A stretch of 64,000 nt of DNA from Cynocephalus volans (lineage: Eukaryota > Chordata > Mammalia > Dermoptera > Cynocephalidae), in NCBI RefSeq assembly GCF_027409185.1, contig NC_084463.1, forward strand, positions 51,144,907 through 51,208,906, given 5' to 3'. This document shows positions 44,742-54,126 of this stretch, in pieces. The position numbers and the translations under genes are program-made. Position 1 is the first letter of the stretch, and every line of letters starts with the position of its first letter. Under the pieces are notes generated by a model. It saw only the letters and a program-made list of their open reading frames with translations, searched no databases and had not been told where the DNA came from.

Positions 44742-45041
44742 TGGAAGGATGAGGCACAAACACAAGGCAGCTCGCCAGAGAAGTTCCTATTTATTTAATG
44801 AGTACATCTGTTTTATAGGGTTAGAAGAGAGTTGATAGGTTTACAGGGGACACGAGGCATTTGGGGATTGGATAGATCATGTTGCTAAGGGGCCAGGAAC
44901 AGGGAGCCTGCGCAGATTGGCATGTGATTCATGCCAGCAGGAAGGTATTATGGCGCCAGTGGGAAGCAAAAAAGCGGAAGAGAAGGGTAGCCAGCACCAC
45001 GATGGGGCGCAGCCGAAAAAGGGTTCTCATACGACCTAATA
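44742..45041 (-). repeat. 3' LTR (300 bp) of the minus-strand provirus
   Basis: In element sense it begins TATTAGGTCGTATGAGAA and ends CATCCTTCCA. It contains CCTATAAAACAG (TATA-like) and ATTAAATAAATAGG (poly(A) signal). It follows the purine tract directly. Confidence 0.85.
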
Positions 45042-45407
45042 TTCCTCCCTTTTTGTTAGAATAGGGGTGACATCCTTTTTCTCTCTGGCTACTTCCTGCT
45101 GGTAGGGGGCGTCGTTTGGGAAGGGGTTGGAGTGTCAGAGAGAAATATGGTCAGAAGACCCCATAATATGGTGGAATATAAAAGAACCTCCTGGGGGGTG
45201 AAATGGATGAAAGTTCCCTGCAGCCATAAGTCGATAATCTGTTGAGTCCACTCCTGATGTGTAAAAAGCGGGTGTAGTAGCCAGGCGTCGGAGGAAAGGG
45301 CATCTAGGATGGCAATCTATCGCGTCCTGTATGTTTCATCAGCATGTGGTGAGGAGTTTCTGAGAAGAGGCAGAGGGTTCATCAGTAGCTGGGAGCTGGC
45401 AGTTTCT

Positions 45408-45577
45408 TTTTTTTTTTTTTAAAAAGATGACCGGTAAGGGGATCTTAACCCTCGACTTGGTGTTGTCAGCACCACGCTCAGCCAGTGAGCGAACTGGCCA
45501 TCCGTATATGGGATCCGAACCCGGGGCCTTGGTGTTATCAGCACCGCACTCTACCGAGTGAGCCACGGGCCGGCCCA
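45408..45577 (-). mobile_element. Dimeric SINE inserted in retroviral env
   Basis: Full reverse dimer. The duplication AGCTGGCAGTTTCT is at 45394-45407 and 45578-45591. It cuts the TM cytoplasmic tail of the minus-strand provirus, so it is younger than that provirus. Confidence 0.93.
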
Positions 45578-47243
45578 AGCTGGCAGTTTCTAAGTAAAAG
45601 CTGGTTAAAAGTCTCGTTAGAAATTTTGCCCACTTGGGTTTGTAAAATCTTGAGTATACAAGGTAAAAAAAGGCATACCAGAAGGATTACAGAGAGGGGG
45701 CCGAGGATGGGCCAAACCCAGGTTAGGAGAGGGTTGGACATTAGAGAGGAGAATGGGCTGGAGTCGGGTGGGGCATGCAGGCTGGTAGCTAGTTCAGTGA
45801 GTTTAATGATGTTATTTTCTACCACACCCGATTGGTTAATATAATAACATTCTTCTCTTAGGAAGAGGCAGGTGCCACCTTTTCCCGCTGTGAGCAGATC
45901 AAGGGCTCTCCTGTTCTGGAGGGTCACTTGGGCCAAAGAAGTTATTTGGTTTTGTAGGGAGGTTAGAGATTCTGCCGTGGATGTGAGGGCCCTTTCTAAC
46001 TTGGATTTAATGTCTTCGACAGCCCACAGAGAGCGACCCAGGGCTCCTCCCGAGAGGCCGGCACTGGCGACGGAGATGGTTAAAGACATACCAACCAAGA
46101 TAGGGAGGAAAGCTGCTCTTTCCTGTCGGTCTGGGGGATTAAGAAGGTGAAACATTTCTGAGCTGGTGTATAGGGTGAGCTGGGGAACAACAGTTACGAG
46201 AAGGCAAGAAGTTATGTTGGGGAGGAAAGTGGTGATAAGGGTTCCATTGCACCAAAAAAAGGTTCCAGGCGATGCATGAGTGGTATTTGTGAGGTTCAGA
46301 CTGTATTGGCAAAAGGGGTCATTGAAAGATTTGGAAATAGTGGGGCCACAAAGGCATGTTCTAGGGAGGAGGGTGTGGTTGCCATCCTCAGGCTCCCACA
46401 AAGGAACATTGGGTAGGGGTGAAGAGGGCAGTGGGGCCTGGGAAGGGTTTGGACGAAGGAGTGAGTCGGTGTTGTTGACTGGGACAGCGGCAAGCAGGGG
46501 GCGAGCCAAGGAGGTGCACAAAAAGCAATTTCTGGGGGAAATGGATGGAACAGTCTGGTTTAAAAATGACAGGGTATCGGAGATGATCTGTAACCAAGTA
46601 TATATAGGGGGGCCCCGGGCATGAAGGGAAGGGGCATTTTCTAAAGAGGATATGAGGTTCTGTTCATGATGTTTTATGTCTGTAGAGACAAAAGATATAG
46701 GGTCGTGAAGAGGAACATACTCACGGGATATTTCAAAAGTTCCGCAGGGGTGTGAAGCACAGCCATTACAGTAAACAGAAGCAAGGACCCTGGTAGCCCA
46801 TCGGCTCTCCCATGGGTCCTGAATGGTTAAAGAACACTGTCATTTGCCGTCACACTGAAAAAGTCTCCTACCAGTAGGCTGTCCCATATACCCTAACCCC
46901 CAGTGGATCTTACATGACCAATACGGACAGCCGCCATAGGTGTCAGGCCACCAGCGGCCGTAATTGCGGGAATGATCAAAGAGGAAGCAAAGGTAAGGGC
47001 GGTTGGCTTGTTTAACTAACTTGGAATTGGAAAGAGTGATAGTGACAGCCTCGGAGCAACCTTTGATGGAACAGTCCACAGTAGCGGCCAAATGGGTGAC
47101 TTTGGTGTTTTGTGTGTGTGTGTGTATGACTCTCTCACCTTAAATCTCCATACGTAAGACGGAGAAGAAGAGGAACTTTGAAGAAGTATAAAGAGAAAGA
47201 GGAGGAGGATATAGAAAGTGTTAAGATTACTAAAAGGGAGCAT
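45578..47243 (-). pseudogene. Retroviral env remnant (class I), broken
   Basis: Begins at 47243 with a hydrophobic signal-like stretch. A frameshift follows at about 47090-47020. The next frame has surface-subunit features (YGGCPYWSC, several Cys). A gap with stops follows at about 46840-46530. Then a 300-codon frame (46521 leftwards) covers the rest of SU and the transmembrane subunit: a hydrophobic fusion-type region, a leucine-rich heptad stretch, an LQNRRALDLL immunosuppressive-type motif and a membrane anchor. The usual CX6CC motif reads CX6CY. The SINE at 45408-45577 replaces the end of the tail. Not a complete reading frame. Confidence 0.83.
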
Positions 47244-47449
47244 CCTTGTGGTTGAGGAGAGGAAGGGCAGGAATGCGGGAAAATCGCAATTTCAGGGGAT
47301 TAGATGGGTTTGGAGTACAAGAATAAGAGGGAGCAGGAGTAGATGAAGGGGAGCCTCGGGACTCTTCTGAGATATCCTGGATGCCGGTGGGGACGAGGTT
47401 CCGGGTGTCTGGTTTTTATCTAGAAATGTGAATCCAGGGAGTAAAATGG

Positions 47450-48164
47450 TTACCAGGTAAAGGGAGTTTGGCGGCTGTAGGGGTGCAAAGAATCACTGGG
47501 TGGGGGCCCTCCCACTTGGGCGTGAGAGGTCCTTTGTCTTCTGGGGAGTTGTAAATATACTAGTTGTCCAGGGTGGAGAGGCAAGACGTTTTGAGAGGAA
47601 GCAGGGTCAGGAAGAAGCCAATCTTGAAATTTCCAAAGTTCAGAGCGGAGATGGAAAAGGAGAGGTAAACTGAGGTCTGGCGGTATTGGACCCTGGGAGG
47701 GAGTGAACCCTGGAGGTAAGAGGGGACGCCCGTACATTACTTCAAAAGGAGACAACAGAGAGGGTTTTTTGGAAGAGACCTTATCCTGAGTAAGGCCAAC
47801 GGGAGTAGCTGAACCCAGTCCAGGTGTAGTTCTAAGGATAATTTGGTAAAATATTTTTAAGAGTTCTGTTGGATCTCTCTACCTTTCTGGAAGCCTGGGG
47901 ACGATAGGGACAGTGTAAGTGCCACTGAAAAGAGAGAGCTTGGGAAACTTTCTGGGTAATCTGAGAGATAAACTCAGGACCATTGTCTGACTGTAATGAA
48001 GTGGGCATTCCAAACCTAGGGATAATCTGAGAGAGAAGGATGGACGCCACTGTAATAGCCCTTTTATTAGATGTGGGGAAGGCCTCTACCCGTCCAGAGA
48101 AGGTGTCTACGAACACTAGGAGATATCTGGTGCGTCGTACAGGTGGCATGTTAGTGACATCCAC
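47450..48164 (-). pseudogene. Retroviral pol fragment: integrase core and C-terminal part
   Basis: Two frames (48164-47832, 47755-47450) separated by a break. Core residues are the Asp in VFVDTFSGRVEAF, the Asp in LQSDNGPEF and the Glu in RKVERSNRTLK (D,D,E triad). The second frame has MSPFEVMYGRPLLPPG and the basic tail typical of gamma-like integrase. Confidence 0.85.
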
Positions 48165-48276
48165 CTGCCAATCAGCTGCAGGTGTGTGACCTCTGGCCTG
48201 GTGGGAGGGGAAAGGTTTAGGTTTTAAAGGAGTGTTGGGGTTAGAGCGCTGGCAGACTTTACAAGTAAGGGAAATT

Positions 48277-48744
48277 TTAAAAGATTGTTAAAGTTTGGGG
48301 GCTAATGTGGAAGAGAGCATGTGGAAGCTGGAACAGGGCCGTGTTGTCCGCGGGGGGCATGTCAGTGAGGGCGGCTGAAAGGTGAGCAGGTTTATGTTCG
48401 GGATTCATGGCCGCTGTTCGTGCAGCCGCGTCAGCCCTGGAATTGCCCTGTGTGATAGGGGAGTTGTCTTTCTGATGAGACTTGCAGTGAACTACCCCTA
48501 GCCGGATGGGCAGACGAGAGGCCTCTACCAGTTTGGTGATAAGGGATGAATTAGTGATTGAGTTTCCTTTTGTGGTGAGTAGTCCCCGTTCCCTCCACAC
48601 AGCAGCATGGGACAACAGGATGTGGAAAACATATTTGGAGTCAGTGTAAAGCATGAGGGATTTACCTTGGGCTAAAATACAGGCTCTTGTAGCTGCTATA
48701 AGCTCAGCCTGTTGGTTGGTAGTGCCTGGGGGTAGGGTTCTCAT
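48277..48744 (-). pseudogene. Retroviral pol fragment: RNase H domain
   Basis: 155-codon open frame. Catalytic-type residues are seen in the AEL Glu, the YTDSKYVF Asp and the NSRADAAA Asp, as in class I (gamma-like) RNase H. Its apparent ATG is supplied by the fused LTR stub, not by pol. RT upstream is missing. Confidence 0.85.
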
Positions 48745-48760
48745 ACGACCTAATACTATC

Positions 48761-49297
48761 CAGCTGCAGCTTGTAGAGCTTCAGGTGTAGTGGGTTAGAA
48801 ATCTTGATTCTCATTTGATTTTAGAATAGGGTTTTTAGGTAAATGCATGTATGGGGCAAAAGCCCTTGGAGAGGGGGTCACAGCCCACAGATAGCGTGGC
48901 CAAAGCCCATCTAATCAACTCTTAATCACTGTTTAGGTATGGGATTGTATACTTTAATGGTTTTAGAAATGACAGGTGGTTGTCATACCAATCCTGTTAA
49001 GAGATTTTAAGAATTGCTGAAGGGAAAGTGGTGGAAAAAATGTTTGCTAGGGGCAAGCTGTCTGTTGGGGGAAACTAGAGATAACTGCATTTAGATTTCA
49101 TCATAAGAATGTAACTTTTGCTTAAGGAGAGGTCATACATTAGATAATGAGCCAGTTTGACCAATTTAGCTCTTTGCTAATTGTACTTTGGAATGTCAAT
49201 TTATTTTATTGATGTTACTAGTTTCCATTGTTAAGCTATACTTAGCCATAGACAACTTTTGTAACATTGCCCATGTCCTTATGTCCTTCTTTGATGA
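48761..49297. other. AT-rich old repeat between the two proviruses
   Basis: No gene seen. It may be partly the continuation of the 43395-44736 element and partly U3 of the LTR ending near 52790. Assignment is uncertain. Confidence 0.4.
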
Positions 49298-49303
49298 CTG
49301 AAT

Positions 49304-49818
49304 TTTCAGGCCTTAAAAACTAACACCACCTTAAGTGACATTACAAGTGGCACCATTATAGGCCCACAAGGGCGTATTAATGTGGCAGCCTAAGATGGTG
49401 CCGGGAGGAAGTAGGGTGGGGGTGTCTGCAGGAACCTTGCCTTAGCCCTTATTGGCCAAATACATGCTTCTGTGCTTGTGAACACTGCATGGTTGCAATA
49501 GCTAGGCACTGAGACAGGATGCATGCCCTTGACCTTTAAGCTGATAGGATTATGTAAAAAACCTCCCTTCCCCATTTGCCTATAAAAGCAAGTGCTTGTG
49601 TGATAATAAACGGAACTGCTCGACAGAACCCCCGCCGCGTCTGAGTGTCCTTTAACCGGGCTGGTTGGGGCCGGCGGCTGTGCTCACCTCTCTTCACGGC
49701 TCTCTTCCCCGTCTCCTTCCAAAGGGGACTGGAAGGAAAGAGGAATCCAGGCCATTCGCTTGCCCACCAAAAGGAACGAGGCTAGGGCTGTTCGGGTCGG
49801 CTGGCGGTGGACCCGACA
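49304..49818 (+). repeat. 5' LTR
   Basis: 515 bp. Starts TTTCAGGCC where the 3' LTR has TGTCGGGCC, ends GACCCGACA. TATA-like CCTATAAAAGC near 49580 and AATAAACGG at 49605. Confidence 0.88.
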
Positions 49819-50061
49819 CAGTGGTGCCCCGTGTCAGTCGTTTGTTAAAACTCATGGGTGAAAGGTGAGCGAATGAGGCCCCTGGCTGCTCAGTCCTGAA
49901 AGAAGGTCAACAAAGGGTGATCAACCAGCGGAGTGGCCCCCGCAACCGCGGTAGTCGCCGTGAAGTAACCCGCCTGCGTGTCAGGGTGAGTACCATAACA
50001 GGGGGAAGTCCCTGCAGTTCTCTGCCCTGTTGCTCCCTTTGTCCCTTCCTCACAGGGCAAC

Positions 50062-50295
50062 ATGGGAGGTGTGTGTGGAAAGAGTGATGAGACAGCCTGC
50101 GAGGCTCTAAAGTACATGTTAAAAAGCAGAGGCCTAGAAATATCTGACTCCACGGCCACCAATGCCTGGCATCATGTGGTGAAGGTGGCCCCTTGGGCAC
50201 CTTCGTCCAACTTGTTCTCGTATGAGACTTGGGACCGGGTTCAGACCCTGGCCAGAAAGAACGAGATTAGTCACGGGCTAGACGCCCCCTCTTAG
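50062..50295 (+). pseudogene. gag matrix-like frame
   Basis: 77 codons starting MGGVCGKSDE with a Gly at position 2, as in myristoylated matrix proteins; it runs through KVAPWAPSSNLFSYETWDRV. A stop at 50295 cuts it before the rest of gag. Confidence 0.65.
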
Positions 50296-50411
50296 GGTTC
50301 TACCCAACCATCTCTGCCCTAAAGCTTTGCTTCCGTCCCAAGCATCAGGAAGGGGAAGAAAGGGATTGGGCGCAGTTCGATGAGGAGAGAAAAGAGGAAA
50401 CAAAGCTGCCA

Positions 50412-51008
50412 ATGCAAGGCCCTGAGCCATTGAGTGATACCTATGCCCCTACCCTGTACCCTCCTCTCCCGGCATACTCACCCCGCCAAAGTTTAGCTGA
50501 AGGAGAGAGAGCGGCACCTGAAGAAGTGGAGGAGGCTAGCCCCCCTTTAAAAACATCCCCAGCAGAGCCGCAGGTTTTCCCTGTCATGGCTCGCTGGGAA
50601 CCCTCAGCCGTCCGCAGCCCGTGGGGGGAAGTGGCCCCTCAGGCCTATCCGGTCAATGTTGTAAAAGAACTAAAAAAGGCTGTTGCCGAGGCCAGGACTT
50701 TATCCTCAACCTTGCAGGCTCAGACACAAAACTTAACCGAAGCCTTCAAGGCATTTACCGCCCTGATCCCCTCCGGAAACAATACTTCCCCACCCTTCAA
50801 GGCACAATGTTTTGGTTGCCGAAGACAAGGTCATTTTAAAAGCCAATGTCCCAAGGCTAAAGGCAAACAACCCCCTACCACACCTTGCCCCCGATGTAAA
50901 AAAGGATTACATTGGAAAAAGGACTGTAGGTCCAAATTTGACAAAACCCTGGTGGAAATAGGCCGGCCGCTTGGTACCCTTGGGAAGCTCATGACCTTAA
51001 AGAGCTGA
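50412..51008 (+). pseudogene. gag fragment with two CCHC zinc knuckles
   Basis: 198-codon frame: a Pro-rich region with a PPLPAYSP-type stretch, a capsid start (WGEVAPQAYPV), a short ELKKAVAE segment, then two knuckles CFGCRRQGHFKSQC and CPRCKKGLHWKKDC. Two knuckles and this spacing suggest a betaretrovirus-like gag. Most capsid sequence is missing before the knuckles. Confidence 0.75.
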
Positions 51009-51190
51009 AAAAGGCTGTCGCAGAGGATGGGCCCAATTCCCCATGGGCAGAAACCATCCTCCAGGGCTTAGTGCACCAACCCTGCACGACCCAAGATTGG
51101 AAAATGCTCTGTAACACTGTCCTCCCCCCAAACTTGTTTATCGAGTTCTGTGCCTTCTTTAAAGAAGAGTGCCATGTGCAGACAGAGATA
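51000..51190 (+). pseudogene. capsid-like gag piece after the zinc knuckles
   Basis: A frame running LKELKKAVAEDGPNSPWAET, then QDWKMLCNTVLPPN, resembles betaretroviral capsid. It repeats the ELKKAVAE segment seen upstream of the knuckles (about 50670), so gag order is out of place. Confidence 0.5.
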
Positions 51191-51339
51191 AATCAAGCAG
51201 TAGCGTTGCCCAATGCCACCAACCCTGGACTCACCTTCCTGCAGGTCCTTGGCAAAGGTTCCTGCATAGGTGCCAACAAACCCTTTTGCAGCACTGTGGA
51301 AAATCTCAAACCTGAAATAAGCAGACCCGAAACAAGCAG

Positions 51340-51906
51340 GCCACAGGGGCAGCTGCGGTGGCCATCAGCTCCCTCTTGGGAGTTATTGGAGCGGGTACTG
51401 GGACCGCCGGAATAGCCTTGGCACGTCAACAGGTAGCTTCCCTTAGGGAGGCACTGGACATAGATCTTGGCCGCTTGGAGGTGTCTGTATCACATTTAAA
51501 AAAAATTTGCTAACATCAGTTTTGAAGTTGTTTTACAGAATCGACGCGGACTAGACCTGTTGTTCTTACAGCAAGGAGGATTATGTGCTGCCCTCAAAGA
51601 AGTGTGTTGCTTCTACGCTGACCACTCTGGAGTGGTCAAAGATTCCCTAGCTAAGCTTAGAGAAGGGCTAGAAAAGTGCAAAAAAGAGCGAGAAGCCAAC
51701 AGTAATTGGTTCCAAAGCTGGCTTTCAGGTTCCCCATGGCTCACCACCCTGCTGTCCTCATTGTCTTAATCATCTTGGGGCCTTACGCCATTCGCCAGGT
51801 TGTGTCCCTTCGCAACACCACTTCTTTCGTAATGCTCACCCAGGTGGTAGAGGAGGTTGCCCATAATGAAAGCCCCGACAGCCCTTGGGTCAATATGGCC
51901 CTTTAA
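51340..51906 (+). pseudogene. env transmembrane-subunit remnant
   Basis: In broken frames: a Gly/Ala-rich fusion-type stretch about 51370-51410, a coiled-coil region, [10 protein letters not shown], and an intact CX6CC motif (C-AALKEV-CC) about 51535-51620. Next come [17 protein letters not shown] and a hydrophobic anchor about 51720-51790. A frame break lies near 51510. The surface subunit is mostly absent. This TM type is gamma-like, as in type-D viruses with betaretroviral gag. Confidence 0.78.
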
Positions 51907-52082
51907 AAAACCAACGCCAATCTCTAAGGCTCCACCCCGCCCCTGCTTGGCTGGATAGTCAATGACGGGTAAGATTTCCAGAGGGAAACAACCTAAGACA
52001 GGCACAGCCACCAGAGGGAATGGAGGCGAGGCTGGGAAGGTTAGCCACCTCCAGCTGCCTTATTAAAACAGAAAGGGGGAGA

Positions 52083-52599
52083 TGTCGGGCCTTAAAAACT
52101 AACGCCACCTTAAGTGACATTACAAGTGGCGCCATTATGGGCCCACAAGGGTGTATTAACGTGGCAGCCTAAGACGGCGCCGGCGCCGGGAGGAAGTAGG
52201 GTGGGGGTGTCTGCGGGAACCTTGCCTTAGCCCTTATTGGCCAAATACACGCTTCCACGCTCGTGAACACTGCGCAGTTGCAATAGCTAGGCCTTGAGAC
52301 AGGAAACATGCCCTTGACCTTTAAGCTGATTGGATTATGTAAAAAACCTCCCTTCCCCATTTGCCTTTAAAAGTGCTTGTGTGCTAATAAACCGAACTGC
52401 TCGACAGAATCCCCGCCGCGTCTGAGTGTCCTTTAACCGGGCTGGTTGGGGCCGGCGGTGTGCTCACCTCTCTTCACTGCTCTCTTCCCCCGTCCCCTTC
52501 CAAAGGGGACAAGAGGGAAAGAGGAATCCGGGCCATTTGCTCGCCCACCAAAAGGAAAGAGGCTAGGGCTGTTCGGGTTGGCCGGTGGCGGACCCGACA
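52083..52599 (+). repeat. 3' LTR
   Basis: 517 bp, canonical TG..CA ends with the inverted repeat TGTCGGG / CCCGACA. It keeps more CpGs than the 5' LTR, for example GACGGCGCCGGCGCCGGG against GATGGTGCCGGG. Confidence 0.9.
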
Positions 52600-52605
52600 C
52601 TGAAT

Positions 52606-52790
52606 CAACTGATTTTTCCTGTGAAACTTCCTAGTTTTGTCAATAAAAAGAACGGCTGATTTTGGATTGGGGCTGCTCCCCTTATGGGTGGCATTCCCTC
52701 CAGGCCTCATTGCTGGTACTTTGAGTGAATTCTTTCTTTCTCTTTTCTCCGTCTCAGTTACACAGAGGAAAGTATAACATTTAGGAACAG
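52606..52790 (+). mobile_element. Probable older LTR end, target of the plus provirus
   Basis: TCAATAAAAAGAACGGCTGA, then TGGGTGGCATTCCCTCCAGG and a C/T-rich end, look like R-U5 of an LTR. Its U3 part may be 48761-49297, across the provirus. Family unknown. Confidence 0.45.
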
Positions 52791-53864
52791 AGCAGGTCTT
52801 ACTCTTGGTTGAAGAGTTATAGACAGATCTTGGAAGAACCTAGAATTCAATATCCAATACAGCCTACAGGTAGATAACAAAAACTCAAAACAGTGAACAA
52901 AGCTACAATCTAATAACAGGCGTACTATAGTTTTTCTTCTGAAACATAATTTTTCTCTCTACAGTCACACCATCTCCACCAAAGATGATCAGAGTAAGAC
53001 TAACTTGTCTGCAAAAATAAGATTAGCTTCATTAAACTTGGTCTGATTATTTACATAAGTGCAGCAAGAATAGCAATTGACCACAGAGGCACTTTTTAGG
53101 TTTGCTTTGCTGGAACTTTTGATAAGGAACCTCAAAATGAACTCTTAAAACCCTCCCAACCTAGGAAGCCAAAACAAGGCAGATTTCAGACTTCACCTGT
53201 TACAACTATAAATTCATTCTATGTACATTCTCAAATATGACATCCCAGTCAAAGCTTTGGTAATATAATCAATATTTCCAATTGTATCCTGTTATAAAGA
53301 CAGCAGGTTCTTATTGAACTTATGCAAATAACTATATTGTTAGAAAAATAAGAGTGTGTATGAATACTTTTTCAAATTCTGCAGGGATTAGGTAGGGGAA
53401 AAGGCAAATGTTTAAAGTTCTGTTCACAAAGTTATACCTTACCTAGTTGCTATACGCTGCAGATAGCTTTGAAGCTTCTGTATCTTCCTAAACTGAGATA
53501 CCAAAAGATTAAAAGATCCAGCTATATTTCAAATTTTAAAAGCCACAAAACTCTATAATTTTTCATCAGTTCAGTCTTATGTATAATTTTTCTTCCATTT
53601 GATGTTGGGTTAGCAATTTTATGAATAGTTTTTCCACCGGAGTTCTAGAAATTTTTCCCCAGTCCAGTGCTATGATCTTAAAGTTATCAGAAACTTGTAC
53701 TTGTCAGAGTCTTTTCCATCCTTTCCATGAATCTCCTTGAAGACACAACACTTTAGGGTTACAGTTGCTTGTAAAAAACTTGCAGAAACACTTCAAAATA
53801 AAGGAATTGACTGTGAACAAGACTTAAATGGCCATGGATGAAGAACTGATGAGAATTCGTTATA
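52791..53864. other. AT-rich sequence, no gene
   Basis: About 1.1 kb of low-GC DNA. Phrases such as CAAAACAGTGAACAAAGCTA suggest an old retroviral internal region, but I cannot place it. Confidence 0.35.
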
Positions 53865-53869
53865 ACAAT

Positions 53870-54121
53870 TTTAAGAACCCAAATGCCCCAAGGGATCACA
53901 CTGAGGAATGTAAGAACCCAAATGCCCCAAGGGATCACACCCTGATCCTTCTCGGCCACACCCACCCCAAGCCCCATGCGGTATGCTAAGTAGGGATTGT
54001 ATTTTAAGCCAATCAGCTTTCCCTTAAAGCCATGTGTGTATATATATGTGTGTGTGCTGCCTAATAAACGAGCTCTCTCCGGTGGATCGTCAACTGGTGT
54101 TGACTCAGACTCGTCCTTTCA
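53870..54121 (+). mobile_element. Solo LTR with 5-bp duplication
   Basis: 252 bp flanked by ACAAT (53865-53869 and 54122-54126). Contains CCTAATAAACGAGCTCTCTC, then GGATCGTCAACTGGTGTTGA (R-U5), ending CCTTTCA. The first 39 bp (TAAGAACCCAAATGCCCCAA onward) are duplicated in tandem (53872 and 53911). Confidence 0.8.
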
Positions 54122-54126
54122 ACAAT

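Larger units (their letters stand above)
44742..48755 (-). mobile_element. Class I provirus with 5' half deleted, bounded by 5-bp duplication
   Basis: CTATC (GATAG in element sense) flanks it at 44737-44741 and 48756-48760. The 3' LTR is complete (44742-45041). At the 5' end only about 21 nt of LTR (48735-48755) remain, fused straight to pol RNase H. Order in element sense: LTR stub, RNase H (48744-48277), integrase (48164-47450), env (47243 to about 45580), purine tract AAAAAGGGAGGAA (45054-45042), LTR. Primer site, gag, protease and RT are absent. The TM region carries a SINE. Frames are broken, so it is not functional. Confidence 0.87.
49304..52599 (+). mobile_element. Plus-strand provirus with two LTRs, gag and env TM, no pol
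   Basis: The target duplication CTGAAT is at 49298-49303 and 52600-52605. The 5' LTR is 49304-49818 and the 3' LTR 52083-52599; they differ at about 7-8% of sites by hand count. A TGG-starting primer-site-like string (TGGTGCCCCGTG) lies at 49822. The purine tract AGAAAGGGGGAGA precedes the 3' LTR. The 2.26-kb interior holds a matrix-like frame, two CCHC zinc knuckles, a capsid-like piece placed after them, and a transmembrane-type env piece. There is no protease, RT or integrase. It looks like an internally rearranged, defective copy moved by a helper. Confidence 0.9.
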
